DNA of 28,381 nucleotides from Erwinia amylovora (GCF_017161565.1 NZ_CP066797.1:1-28381), one strand, 5' to 3'; counted from the stretch's first letter, positions 16,683 to 24,649 are shown. The notes: a model not told the origin generated them from the letters alone. Translations and numbers: made by a program.

Positions 16683-16963
16683 TCCGGCGGCTCCACGTGC
16701 CGGACCTCTGTGCGCTGAGCCAGCCAGGTGTGCGCTTCTTCCGTCGTAGGGTGAAGACCCGTGCGTTGATATTCCTGTCAGGCAAGGATGGCATCCTGGT
16801 GACAGGCCACCCGTTTATCCTCGCGTTCAACGTACCGGGCGATAGCTGCCCGCACGATCCAGTGCGCCGAACGCTGGCGGGCTTCTGCCAGATGCGGAAC
16901 ACGGTCTTTCAGAACGTCACCGAGTTTAACGGATAATTTTCGTGGGAATCCGTCACCAAAAAT
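16670..16963 (-). pseudogene. Ribbon-helix-helix antitoxin with nonsense codon
   Basis: One continuous frame of 97 codons reads KLSVKLGDVLKDRVPHLAEA, RQRSAHWIVRAAIARYVERE, then DKRVACHQDAILA, an in-frame TGA where Trp is expected, and QEYQRTGLHPTTEEAHTWLA to the TAA at 16670. This matches the CopG/ParD-type antitoxin pattern and precedes the ParE-like toxin. No good start codon is visible (only ATT at 16963), a second sign of decay. The N-terminal DNA-binding half could still be made if some start is used. Confidence 0.72.
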
Positions 16964-17391
16964 GTATTCGTGGTGGTGTTGCTAAGGTCAGAACACTTCA
17001 GGTCCAAATGAATACCCGCTTCACACCTTCCGCGTTATTCCGGCCCGGCGTGAGAGAAGCTGCGATATGGCGATATCTGGCTGCCTTGTCTAAAGAAAAT
17101 ACATTTAATAAATTTAAAACCGGAGATATTTTCAAAATAGGGATGACAAGGCATGGCGTTCACGCCAGCCAACCATGCACCGGAGTTGGTCAGGAAGAGG
17201 ATTCCATGCAGATCGTAACAGAGAGAAGGCCAGCGTCCCGGACTTCAAATTTTGAAGCAAAAAAGCTCACCCGGCATGGCCTTCACATTGTTAATGTCGC
17301 TACCGTCCGGGCATACTGCCGGGTCAGGTTCGTTAACCATCGTTTTGAATCAAACCCGAACGGTGCGTCAAAAGTTACGGAGAAAAGCCAT
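16964..17391. other. Non-coding region
   Basis: No gene is supported. A plus-strand frame (16942-17406) has no family resemblance and runs into the nuclease gene on the other strand. Two near-identical 14-mers (GGCATGGCGTTCAC near 17151, GGCATGGCCTTCAC near 17273) are noted without explanation. Confidence 0.4.
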
Positions 17392-18390
17392 TCACCGCCG
17401 CGATAAGGCTCTGCCAGCCCGGGCGACGCGATCCTTTTCAATCTGTGCCATGTCGTCTTCGGAAAGGCCGGTTAATTCCATCACGATATTGCGGTCGAAA
17501 CCTTGCTGTAGCATGGTTTGGGCGATCCTCAGCGCGGCTTTATGCTCGCCGTTATGCTCACCTTCAGTTAGCGCTTCAGCTCGTGCTTCGGCCCGCCCCT
17601 TCTCGATGCCCTTCTGTTCAAGCTGTTGTGCAATGGTCATCAGTTTGTCCTCGTATTGCGGCACCTTCTGTGCCAGTTTGCGTACAAAGGTTTCGGCGTC
17701 AGAGGTTTCGCCTGCCTGCAGCAGATAGTTTATCAATGAAACCAGCTGCTGTCCCGTTATGTGCTCGGTTACCAGCAGGGTGGTCAGGTTGTCCAGCATA
17801 TCGGCCAGATCGCGACGGTGAATGTGCTTCTGCAACAGCGTCAGCGCCGCCATGCTGCGGTGGCCCATGATTTCATCATCAGGGATAATCGTCACGTCAA
17901 CCAGCGGAAAATCACCGCCGTAGAGCTTTTCCGCCAGCGCCGGGTCGTCAAACTCATCCAGCCAGCAGGTGGAGTAGGGGTAAGGGCTGCGCCTGCCGGT
18001 ATAGAACAGCACCGGGATAACCAGCGGCAGCTTTTGATGCCCGGCATCGAGATGGCGCTGCATCGCCGCCACCGCGTAGCGGATAAGCCGGAAGGCCATA
18101 TGTTTATCCGGCGTCGACTGGTGTTCAATCAGAACGTGAATGTAGGCATCGCCGGTGGTGCTTTGCAGGCTGTACAGCACGTCGCTGAAGTACGGGCGCA
18201 GGCTCTCTTCAACAAAGCTGCCTGACTCCAGTTTCAGCGTGTTGAGATCGCAGACGGTCTGCAGATGCGGCGGCAGGTGCAGCCGCATAAAATCCCGCGC
18301 GGTATCGGGATGGGTCAGAAACTGTTTAAATGCCAGGTCGTGCGGCGTTGAGGTGGCATTTTTCCCGCCCTTTGATTTCCTTTCAGGCAT
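17392..18390 (-). CDS. Rpn-family recombination-promoting nuclease
   Basis: A protein of the Rpn/YhgA-like group (PD-(D/E)XK fold, once annotated as putative transposase). These nick or cut DNA and promote RecA-independent recombination; some act in phage defence. It has 332 residues. The N-terminal block HDLAFKQFLTHPDTARDFMR (17-36) is followed by the catalytic region YFSDVLYSL ... YIHVLIEHQSTPDKHMAFRL near 67-103, with the Asp and the Glu-x-Gln of the PD-D/ExK site, and VIPVLFYTGRRSPYP. The C-terminus is a charged Ala/Glu-rich helix (about 260-290). It is a single gene, divergent from betT. Known rpn genes often vary in the C-terminal part, and internal small products are described. Confidence 0.88.
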   Translation of the reverse strand: MPERKSKGGKNATSTPHDLAFKQFLTHPDTARDFMRLHLPPHLQTVCDLNTLKLESGSFVEESLRPYFSDVLYSLQSTTGDAYIHVLIEHQSTPDKHMAFRLIRYAVAAMQRHLDAGHQKLPLVIPVLFYTGRRSPYPYSTCWLDEFDDPALAEKLYGGDFPLVDVTIIPDDEIMGHRSMAALTLLQKHIHRRDLADMLDNLTTLLVTEHITGQQLVSLINYLLQAGETSDAETFVRKLAQKVPQYEDKLMTIAQQLEQKGIEKGRAEARAEALTEGEHNGEHKAALRIAQTMLQQGFDRNIVMELTGLSEDDMAQIEKDRVARAGRALSRR

Positions 18391-18801
18391 GTCCTTCTCC
18401 GGTGATGGTCATTTTTTCTGCAAAATTATAGCGGACCGCTGCGCGGAATATCTGCTGTTCTGGCTGGAAATATCTTGTCCTTCTGTCGCGATCAGGCATA
18501 TGGCGACAGCAGGCGTTATCGGATAAATATTACGCGACAAACAACAGCCTCCCTTTTTTTAATTGAATGCGCAATCAATAAAAACTATCATTTATCTTCT
18601 TGCTTACGGAACGACGGCTTTCAGGAGGACGTTTGAATAAAAAATAAAAAAAAGAAATCAACAGACTACACTACTGACATCCTGATGGTTCTCCCAGTGT
18701 AATTAGCGGATATGCGGCGGATTTTACCCAGTATGCGCTAATGCGCGCTTCGCAGAGCGGACTTCAGTTTTTTCTTCTTGATCATTTTTTCGGATGACAT
18801 C
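18391..18801. promoter_or_regulatory. rpn-betT divergent region
   Basis: About 410 bases without a gene, containing the promoters of the divergent rpn and betT genes. It is AT-rich between 18550 and 18670. The palindrome at 18562-18579 is listed separately. No strong ribosome site stands before betT. Confidence 0.45.
18562..18579. promoter_or_regulatory. Near-perfect 18-bp palindrome, candidate betT operator
   Basis: ATTGAATGCGCAATCAAT is symmetric at 16 of 18 positions around TGCGCA. It resembles, from memory, the TTGAA...CAAT shape of the BetI operator that controls choline genes in E. coli. There is no betI on the plasmid, so a chromosomal regulator would act in trans. This is inferred. 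Confidence 0.4.
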
Positions 18802-20832
18802 ATGCCAGCGACTGAAATACCAGAAAAGCCACAGAAAGATCGTATTAACCCCGTGGTTTTCTATACCTCAGCAGTACTTATTCTGCTATTTTCCCTGACG
18901 ACTATCCTGTTTACCGAATTTTCCGATCGCTGGATTAACCGTACCCTTAACTGGGTTTCAAACACGTTTGGCTGGTATTATCTGCTGGCTGCCACATTGT
19001 ACATTGTATTCGTTATTTTCATGGCCTGTTCACGCTTTGGCTCGATCAAGCTCGGGCCGGAACAGTCGAAGCCCGAATTCAGTCTCATGAGCTGGGCTGC
19101 GATGCTGTTCGCTGCGGGGATTGGTATCGACCTGATGTTCTTCTCAGTGGCCGAGCCGGTAACCCAGTATATGATGCCGCCGGAAGGTCAGGGGCAGACG
19201 CTGGAAGCGGCCCGCCAGGCAATGGTGTGGACCCTTTTCCACTACGGGCTGACCGGATGGTCGATGTACGCTCTGATGGGCATCGCGCTGGGCTACTTCA
19301 GCTATCGTTATGGCCTGCCGCTGACTATTCGTTCGGCGCTGTATCCGATTTTCGGTAAACGTGTTAACGGTCCAATTGGGCATACGGTGGATATTGCCGC
19401 GGTGCTGGGTACCATCTTTGGCATTGCCACCACTCTCGGTATCGGCGTAGTGCAACTTAACTACGGGCTTAAGGTGCTGTTTGACGTGCCTGAAGGCCTG
19501 ACGGCGCAAGCCGGGCTGATCGTGCTTTCGGTGATTATGGCCACGATATCAGTCACTTCCGGGGTCAATAAAGGTATCCGCTTACTGTCAGAGCTGAATG
19601 TTCTGCTGGCCTTTGGACTGATCCTGTTTGTGCTGTTTGTTGGTGACACCAGCTTCCTGCTCAACGCACTGGTGCTTAACGTGGGTGACTATATCAACCG
19701 TTTTATGGGCATGACGCTGGACAGCTTTGCTTTCGATCGCCCAGCAGAATGGATGAACAACTGGACGCTGTTCTTCTGGGCCTGGTGGGTAGCCTGGTCA
19801 CCGTTTGTCGGTTTGTTTCTGGCGCGTATCTCGCGCGGACGTACCATTCGCCAGTTTGTACTGGGTACGCTGACCATTCCGTTTATCTTCACCCTGTTGT
19901 GGTTGTCGATCTTCGGTAACAGCGCGCTGAACGAAATCATCCACGGTAATCTGGCGCTGGCTCAGGAAACGCTGGCGCACCCGGAGCGCGGTTTCTACAG
20001 TCTGCTGGCGCAATATCCCGGCTTCACGTTCAGTGCTTCGGTTGCCACCATCACCGGTCTGCTGTTCTATGTCACATCCGCCGATTCAGGTTCGCTGGTG
20101 CTGGGCAACTTTACTTCACGTCTTGCCGACATCAATAATGATGCGCCAAACTGGCTGCGTATTTTCTGGTCGGTGACCATTGGCGTACTGACGATGGGGA
20201 TGCTGATGGTGAACGGCGTAACGGCGCTGCAGAAAACCACGGTGATCATGGGGCTGCCCTTCAGCTTTGTCATCTTCTTCGTCATGGCCGGTTTGTATAA
20301 ATCGCTGCGGGTAGAAGATCATCGCCGCGCCAGTGCGACGGTCAATACGCCGCCTGTAACGGTGGACCGCCTGAACTGGAAGCAGCGTATTTCACGCGTG
20401 ATGAACTACCCGGGTACCACTCACACCCGTAAAATGCTGGATAACGTGTGTCGTCCGGCTATGGAAGAAGTGGGGCGCGAACTGGAGCACCGTGGTGCGA
20501 AAGTGCAGGTTAATGAACTGCCTGCCGTGGACGACGAACGTCTGAACCATCTTGAGCTGTTGGTCGATTTAGCCGATGAGCAGAGCTTCCTCTACCAGAT
20601 ATGGCCACAGCGCTATTCTGTGCCGGCGTTTACCTACCGCGCACGCAGCGGTAAGTCTGACTACTTCCGCCTGGAAACTTTCCTGCTGGAAGGTACGCAG
20701 GGCAACGATTTGATGGACTACACGAAGGAGCAGATCATCAATGACATTCTCGACCAGTATGAACGCCATCTGACCTTCCTGCATATCCACCGGGAAGCGC
20801 CGGGTAATTCTATGCCTTTCCCCGAGGTATAA
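18802..20832 (+). CDS. betT: High-affinity choline transporter BetT
   Basis: A BCCT-family proton-driven choline uptake protein of the inner membrane, 676 residues, matching E. coli BetT nearly end to end. About 12 transmembrane helices fill residues 12-510. The BCCT signature NWTLFFWAWWVAWSPFVGLF is near 317-336. SMYALMGIALGYFSYR and TITGLLFYVTSADSGSLVLG are also conserved. A hydrophilic C-terminal domain (about 520-676) corresponds to the osmosensing regulatory tail. I chose the ATG at 18802 because the family N-terminus (short, then DRINPVVFYTSA) fits; a TTG at 18778 is also open. No betIBA genes lie nearby, so imported choline must be oxidised to glycine betaine by chromosomal enzymes. 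Confidence 0.96.
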   Translation: MPATEIPEKPQKDRINPVVFYTSAVLILLFSLTTILFTEFSDRWINRTLNWVSNTFGWYYLLAATLYIVFVIFMACSRFGSIKLGPEQSKPEFSLMSWAAMLFAAGIGIDLMFFSVAEPVTQYMMPPEGQGQTLEAARQAMVWTLFHYGLTGWSMYALMGIALGYFSYRYGLPLTIRSALYPIFGKRVNGPIGHTVDIAAVLGTIFGIATTLGIGVVQLNYGLKVLFDVPEGLTAQAGLIVLSVIMATISVTSGVNKGIRLLSELNVLLAFGLILFVLFVGDTSFLLNALVLNVGDYINRFMGMTLDSFAFDRPAEWMNNWTLFFWAWWVAWSPFVGLFLARISRGRTIRQFVLGTLTIPFIFTLLWLSIFGNSALNEIIHGNLALAQETLAHPERGFYSLLAQYPGFTFSASVATITGLLFYVTSADSGSLVLGNFTSRLADINNDAPNWLRIFWSVTIGVLTMGMLMVNGVTALQKTTVIMGLPFSFVIFFVMAGLYKSLRVEDHRRASATVNTPPVTVDRLNWKQRISRVMNYPGTTHTRKMLDNVCRPAMEEVGRELEHRGAKVQVNELPAVDDERLNHLELLVDLADEQSFLYQIWPQRYSVPAFTYRARSGKSDYFRLETFLLEGTQGNDLMDYTKEQIINDILDQYERHLTFLHIHREAPGNSMPFPEV

Positions 20833-20837
20833 CATTC

Positions 20838-20859
20838 TTCTCGCCCTTCGGGGCGAGAA
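20838..20859 (+). terminator. betT-proximal hairpin with TTCG loop
   Basis: A perfect 9-bp stem TTCTCGCCC / GGGCGAGAA closed by a TTCG tetraloop, 5 bases after the betT stop. There is no T-run behind it, so it may protect the mRNA end rather than terminate alone. Confidence 0.6.
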
Positions 20860-20959
20860 ACGACTCTTCCAGCTTGAATTGGTCGTTAAAGAGATGACGC
20901 ATTGAAAAAGTGCGTGTCCCTGTGGTTGGTAAACATTACGGCAAGCGATCGGACAGAAT

Positions 20960-20981
20960 AACGGTTGTGTCGACAACCGTT
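20960..20981. terminator. Second hairpin between betT and methyltransferase
   Basis: AACGGTTGT / ACAACCGTT, 9 bp with a 4-base loop, followed by CATCATTTTATCC; the T-rich tail suits termination of betT transcription. Confidence 0.55.
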
Positions 20982-20990
20982 CATCATTTT

Positions 20991-21031
20991 ATCCCCTTCC
21001 CATTAACCTGATTCAGGTAACGGGAAGGGAT
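20991..21031. terminator. Third, imperfect long hairpin
   Basis: ATCCCCTTCCCATTAACCTG pairs with CAGGTAACGGGAAGGGAT with small mismatches. It lies between the converging betT and methyltransferase genes and could stop transcription from either side. Confidence 0.45.
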
Positions 21032-21121
21032 CGCACAGGATAAAGAGATGTTTTATTTAAAATAAACCCGACCCACTCCACTGCCGTTTGCCTGAGACAG
21101 GCAAGGCAGACATTTGAGACT

Positions 21122-21781
21122 CTATTTTTTTCCTGTCGCTGTAAATACGGCAACAACACCATGCTGTTGGATTTTAACTTGATCAAAATAGTGTTCTAAC
21201 ACGCTTTTTAAATCATCCAGAGAATCAAATTTATTGCTGAAAATACCTTTCTTATTATAAACATTCATTAAATATCGGCCAAAGGCATTGTGTTCAACCC
21301 CGCTTCCTAAGATAGTTGCTCCATGGAGCGTTCCCTCTTCAGTTAAGGCTTGTGATGCATTTTCTATCGCTGATGCTTTTTCCTTTATATTCCCCTGTAA
21401 ACAATGCAGTAAATAATACATTGAAACGCTGTCATATTTATTCTTTTCGCTTTCGGGTAATGGCGTAAATATGTTGTGCTGTAACACATGTTTTATTCTG
21501 TGAGCACCAATTCGTTTTTTTGCGGCAGCAAGGCTATTTGGGTTGAGATCCAGGAGGGTTATCGCGTCAGAGCTTTGTTTGGCCTTTGCCAGATAGTAAC
21601 CGGTGCCAACGCCAATATCTAAATGGCGTTTTGCCATATTCTGCTTAAAGTGAGGAAGAAGTATATTATCAGTATTGCAACGCCACGCGTAGTTGTTGGA
21701 TATGTTAAGTACCCATGTGTCGTATAGTTTGAGTACGAGAGGGCTGTATATGCTTGCTCCTTTCTCACTTTTGATGTCCAT
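21122..21781 (-). CDS. Class I SAM-dependent methyltransferase
   Basis: A 219-residue Rossmann-fold methyltransferase. Motif I HLDIGVGTGYYL is at about 54-65, with the acidic motif II segment ITLLDLNPNSL near 74-84. The C-terminal half has MYYLLHCLQGN and a closing strand. The substrate is unknown; the form resembles small-molecule methyltransferases found next to biosynthetic genes rather than DNA methylases (no DPPY or FxGxG pattern). The start at 21781 is supported by AGGAAG upstream. Its neighbours are unrelated, and its AT-rich codon use contrasts with betT, which suggests separate acquisition. Confidence 0.85.
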   Translation of the reverse strand: MDIKSEKGASIYSPLVLKLYDTWVLNISNNYAWRCNTDNILLPHFKQNMAKRHLDIGVGTGYYLAKAKQSSDAITLLDLNPNSLAAAKKRIGAHRIKHVLQHNIFTPLPESEKNKYDSVSMYYLLHCLQGNIKEKASAIENASQALTEEGTLHGATILGSGVEHNAFGRYLMNVYNKKGIFSNKFDSLDDLKSVLEHYFDQVKIQQHGVVAVFTATGKK

Positions 21782-22110
21782 TGGTATTCTTCCTGTAATT
21801 AATTGAATATATCATTCTACTTTAAACGATAATCATGAGCAGATAAAGTTCTGTTTCACCTGATTATTTTGTGATTTTATCTTAATGTATCCTTTCGGGA
21901 TGGCTGTCCCTGATAGCGTACCTGATTATTATGCGCACCGCTATTTAGTTACAACATCCTGCTTTTGTTGCAACATTCCAGTTTGCAACCATTGGAGGCA
22001 GGCACAGTAAACGGCTATTGTCACTCTTTTGCATACCGGCAGATACACGGCAATCTGTTCTGAAATGTATTTACCCGTCGCTGTCAGTGATGAAAAGGGA
22101 CTTTGTCGCT
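21782..22110. other. AT-rich spacer
   Basis: No gene. GTTGCAA at 21967-21973 and TTGCAAC at 21983-21989 form a 7-bp inverted repeat, and TACAACATCC / TGCAACATTCC form a short direct repeat just before it. These may be recombination or transposon-end traces. Confidence 0.35.
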
Positions 22111-22695
22111 TTAGCTCATCAGGCTGGCAGCTCTCACTCTGAGAATGGTCTGCCGTGTTGTCTTGAACTCACGCGCCACTGCGCTGACGCTCATCCCTGT
22201 ACTCAGACGAGCCAGAACAGATTGCTTTTGATCATCATTCAGGGTAGGAGGCCGGCCGAAGCGTTTTCCTGACGCTTTAGCACGAGCGATGCCGGAATGC
22301 GTGCGCTCAAGCAGCAGATCGCGCTCAAATTCCGCCACAGCGGAAATCACCTGCATGGTCATTTTTCCGGCAGGGCTGGTGAGATCCACACCGCCAAGTG
22401 CCAGACAGTGAACCCGAATGTCTGAATCAGCCAGCAGTTCAACTGTTTTCCTGATATCTATCGCATTGCGTCCCAGGCGGTCGAGTTTGGTGACAATCAG
22501 CACATCGCCCTCTTCCATGCGATCAAGCAGCTTGATAAAACCGGGACGCTCACTGGCGGCAACCGAACCGCTGATGTGTTCCTCAATCAGACGCTGAGCT
22601 TTAACGGAAAAACCGGCCGCTTCAATCTCACGGCGCTGATTATCCGTATTCTGTTCCAGCGTGGATACACGACAATAGGCGAAGACTCGTGACAT
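22111..22695 (-). CDS. Serine recombinase (resolvase/invertase family)
   Basis: A small serine recombinase of 194 residues. The catalytic block is [10 protein letters not shown] with Ser11, followed by [14 protein letters not shown] near 68-81 with the conserved arginine residues, and the E-helix [20 protein letters not shown]. The C-terminal helix-turn-helix ([14 protein letters not shown] ... [19 protein letters not shown], about 143-187) reads DNA sites. With no transposase beside it, the most likely role is resolving plasmid dimers or a leftover transposon resolvase. The crossover site would be expected upstream (22696-22790), where I see no certain repeats. Confidence 0.92.
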   Translation of the reverse strand: MSRVFAYCRVSTLEQNTDNQRREIEAAGFSVKAQRLIEEHISGSVAASERPGFIKLLDRMEEGDVLIVTKLDRLGRNAIDIRKTVELLADSDIRVHCLALGGVDLTSPAGKMTMQVISAVAEFERDLLLERTHSGIARAKASGKRFGRPPTLNDDQKQSVLARLSTGMSVSAVAREFKTTRQTILRVRAASLMS

Positions 22696-22788
22696 GGTGA
22701 CATTTTCTGTACGGAATAGGGGTATGAATTATAATGCATGTCCGAAATGAAATACACTGACTTTCAGACACGCCACCACAGCGATGTA

Positions 22789-22986
22789 CTAAACCGACCA
22801 TTTTCGTACATAAATATCTGGCGATACATCGATCGCTGGTAATTTATTTATGCCCCTATCGTCCCTGACCACTTCCAGAACGCTGGCACCGCCAAATTCC
22901 TTCACCACCTTCTGCGGCACGTTATTTCCTTTCCACAGGATTACCGGGGCATAAATATCCGCCTTATGGCTATTTTTGTTAAACAT
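22789..22986 (-). CDS. Small hypothetical protein
   Basis: A 65-residue open frame (MFNKNSHKADIYAPVILWKG ... PAIDVSPDIYVRKWSV). Codon composition looks protein-like, but there is no visible ribosome site and no family I recognise. It lies upstream of the resolvase in the same direction and abuts an area of gene wreckage, so it may be a truncated C-terminal piece. Confidence 0.35.
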   Translation of the reverse strand: MFNKNSHKADIYAPVILWKGNNVPQKVVKEFGGASVLEVVRDDRGINKLPAIDVSPDIYVRKWSV

Positions 22987-23133
22987 CGGTTGAAGAGCTG
23001 GAGACCCTTGTGGCCATCACAGGCCATCGACAAGAAGTTGACGACTGAAATCCGCAAAAACCCGACGGGTAAATACAAGTGGGTGCATGAGGTCGCGGCC
23101 AGAGGGAAGCGTACGGCATCTTCAGAGCTGTGA
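22978..23133 (+). other. Start-less coding remnant
   Basis: A plus-strand frame without a start reads KSWRPLWPSQAIDKKLTTEI and RKNPTGKYKWVHEVAARGKR and ends at TGA 23131-23133. The composition looks like a real protein C-terminus; I cannot name the family. Confidence 0.3.
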
Positions 23134-23226
23134 GGTTTCGTCCAGACGGCCCCGCTTCGCTCGTTATCCCCGGTACCTTTCTGTTCGGTGCAAGCCACAG
23201 ATCCATGGCAAAAACCGGAGACGCCG

Positions 23227-23544
23227 CTAATGCAGCATCTGGCATTCATCCTTGTGCGCTTCGACGCAGGAACGCAGCACGGCATGAATGCGTGTCTGGT
23301 AACGACCGGTATGCGCTGAAGAATGCCAGCACGTCGGCATCAATACGCGATGTGACCTGCTGCTAAGGTTCGGGAAGCCTGTCTGATGTCGCCCGGATGG
23401 TATCAGCCAGGGGGGGGGCGTCGCCGTAGTCTGTCCGGTCATCAGGCATTGCTTTCAGAGCAGCCAGTCGTGTTTTCTGCTCGTCGGTCACGACGGGCGG
23501 CTGGTGCAGATCAACAGTTTGCCTGACGGTTTTTTTTCGCTCAT
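23227..23544 (-). pseudogene. Decayed BrnA-type antitoxin
   Basis: Recognisable as BrnA: KKTVRQTVDLHQPPVVTDEQ, KTRLAALKAMPDDRTDYGDAPP, then an in-frame TAG, QQVTSRIDADVLAFF, a frameshift, and HTGRYQTRIHAVLRSCVEAH to the stop at 23227. The likely start ATG (23544) is itself out of frame with the body, through a run of eight A immediately behind it (nine would restore MSEKKKTVRQ). Thus three lesions. The partner toxin brnT, normally just upstream, is absent; the parF centromere lies there instead. Confidence 0.75.
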
Positions 23545-23620
23545 GCTCATTCACACAAAAACTCAAATGAGTATGTGAGTATAATCTCATTTGAGTTTTT
23601 GTGTGTATTCATCTTTACTC
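23545..23620. promoter_or_regulatory. parH-like centromere: tetramer boxes on an 8-bp phase
   Basis: Four-base boxes start every 8 bases: 23545 GCTC, 23553 ACAC, 23561 ACTC, 23569 GAGT, 23577 GAGT, 23585 TCTC, 23593 GAGT, 23601 GTGT, then (one gap) 23617 ACTC. Spacers are four bases and AT-rich. In the ParFG system of plasmid TP228, ParG binds degenerate ACTC tetramers with AT-rich spacers. A perfect 20-bp inverted repeat (23552-23571 and 23586-23605) is embedded. Confidence 0.8.
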
Positions 23621-23646
23621 ACCCCGAACAATATGCAATCATATAT

Positions 23647-23690
23647 ACACATAAGAGTAAATGAGTATATACTCAATTGAGGTTTTGAGC
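23647..23690. promoter_or_regulatory. parFG operator: second phased box cluster
   Basis: Boxes at 23647 ACAC, 23655 GAGT, 23663 GAGT, 23671 ACTC, 23679 GAGG and 23687 GAGC keep an exact 8-bp period and end at the parF ATG. The perfect palindrome TGAGTATATACTCA covers 23662-23675. ParG bound here should repress parFG. Confidence 0.75.
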
Positions 23691-24311
23691 ATGAAAGTGA
23701 TTTCTTTTCTAAATCCCAAGGGCGGTTCAGGTAAAACAACTGCTGTTATTAACGTTAGTGCTGCAATGGCGCGCGCAGGGTACAACATTGCGGTTGTTGA
23801 TACCGATCCACAGATGAGCCTGACCAACTGGAGCAAAACGGGTAACGCAGCATTTGACGTTTTCACCGCAGCTTCGGAAAAGGATGTTTACGGGATCAGG
23901 AAGGATTTAGCAGAATATGATTTCACTATAGTTGACGGTGCTGGCTCTCTGTCAGTGATCACATCAGCAGCAGTTATGGTCAGCGATCTTGTGATTATTC
24001 CTGTAACACCAAGTCCGTTAGATTTCTCGGCCGCAGGGAGTGTTGTAACGGTTCTTGAGGCTCAGGCATATAGCCGAAAAGTCGAGGCGAGATTCCTTAT
24101 CACCCGTAAGATTGAACAAGCCACCATGCTCAAAGTCTTGAAGGAAAGTATCAAAGACACAGGCGTTAACCCTTTTCGAACAGCAATTACCCAGCGTCAG
24201 ATATATGTGAAATCCATACTGGACGGGGAAAGTGTGTTTGAGTCAAATGATGGTGCAGCTAAGGGTGAGATAGAAATGCTTACTAAAGAGATAGTTAGTC
24301 ATATTGAGTAA
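23691..24311 (+). CDS. parF: ParF Walker-type partition ATPase
   Basis: Segregation ATPase of 206 residues, the same length as TP228 ParF and nearly identical in my memory of it. The deviant Walker A NPKGGSGKTTAVINV is at residues 8-22, the switch region VVDTDPQMSLTNWS near 36-49, and Walker B-type FTIVDGAGS near 80-88. It polymerises or forms nucleoid waves with ATP and moves the plasmid through ParG bound at the centromere. I chose the ATG at 23691 because the family starts MKVISF; the frame is open to 23661 but those codons overlap the operator boxes. It is followed by parG after a 107-base gap that is itself full of ParG-type boxes. Confidence 0.95.
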   Translation: MKVISFLNPKGGSGKTTAVINVSAAMARAGYNIAVVDTDPQMSLTNWSKTGNAAFDVFTAASEKDVYGIRKDLAEYDFTIVDGAGSLSVITSAAVMVSDLVIIPVTPSPLDFSAAGSVVTVLEAQAYSRKVEARFLITRKIEQATMLKVLKESIKDTGVNPFRTAITQRQIYVKSILDGESVFESNDGAAKGEIEMLTKEIVSHIE

Positions 24312-24397
24312 TGACTCATATACTCTTATACACATAAGCTCATACGCTCATAAGTGTATATACACAAAAGCTCATATACTCATTGCATCACCAGTGT
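24306..24397. promoter_or_regulatory. Third phased ACTC box array between parF and parG
   Basis: Boxes start exactly every 8 bases: 24306 GAGT (inside the last parF codons), 24314 ACTC, 24322 ACTC, 24330 ACAC, 24338 GCTC, 24346 GCTC, 24354 GTGT, 24362 ACAC, 24370 GCTC, 24378 ACTC, (24386 CATC), 24394 GTGT. Unlike the upstream array most boxes point the same way. It lies just upstream of parG, so it could be a second centromere, a separate parG operator, or both. Confidence 0.75.
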
Positions 24398-24418
24398 AAT
24401 TATTTTGGGAGTGATATT

Positions 24419-24649
24419 ATGGCACTTGAAAAAAACCATACCAGCAGTAAAAAAATGACCTTCGGGGAACATCGAGATCTGGACAAAGTTGTCGATAGTC
24501 CGCTTCCTTCTGGAAAAAGTAAGCGTGTAAACGTCAACTTTAACGAAGAAAAACACACTCGCTTTAAAGCGGCTTGTGTAAAAAATGGTACATCCATCAC
24601 TGATGTAATTAACCAACTTGTTGATAACTGGCTTACAGAGCATGAATAA
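24419..24649 (+). CDS. parG: ParG centromere-binding protein (ribbon-helix-helix)
   Basis: A 76-residue protein, the same length as TP228 ParG. The mobile basic N-terminal tail (1-32, including KKMTFGEHRDLDKVV) is followed by the ribbon-helix-helix fold: strand KRVNVNFNEEKHTRFKAACV and helices to TSITDVINQLVDNWLTEHE. The strand residues contact ACTC-type boxes as a dimer of dimers; the tail stimulates ParF. I chose the ATG at 24419 because GGGAG stands upstream and the family begins MALEK; an earlier in-frame start at 24383 would read through the box array. Confidence 0.94.
   Translation: MALEKNHTSSKKMTFGEHRDLDKVVDSPLPSGKSKRVNVNFNEEKHTRFKAACVKNGTSITDVINQLVDNWLTEHE

Noticed and set aside
16468..16902. 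Minus-strand frame of 144 codons, longest in that spot
   Set aside because: It is the wrong frame over the ParD/ParE-like remnants; the family signatures lie in the other frames.
16942..17406. Plus-strand frame of 154 codons
   Set aside because: No start signal, odd composition, and overlaps the 3' end of the nuclease gene.
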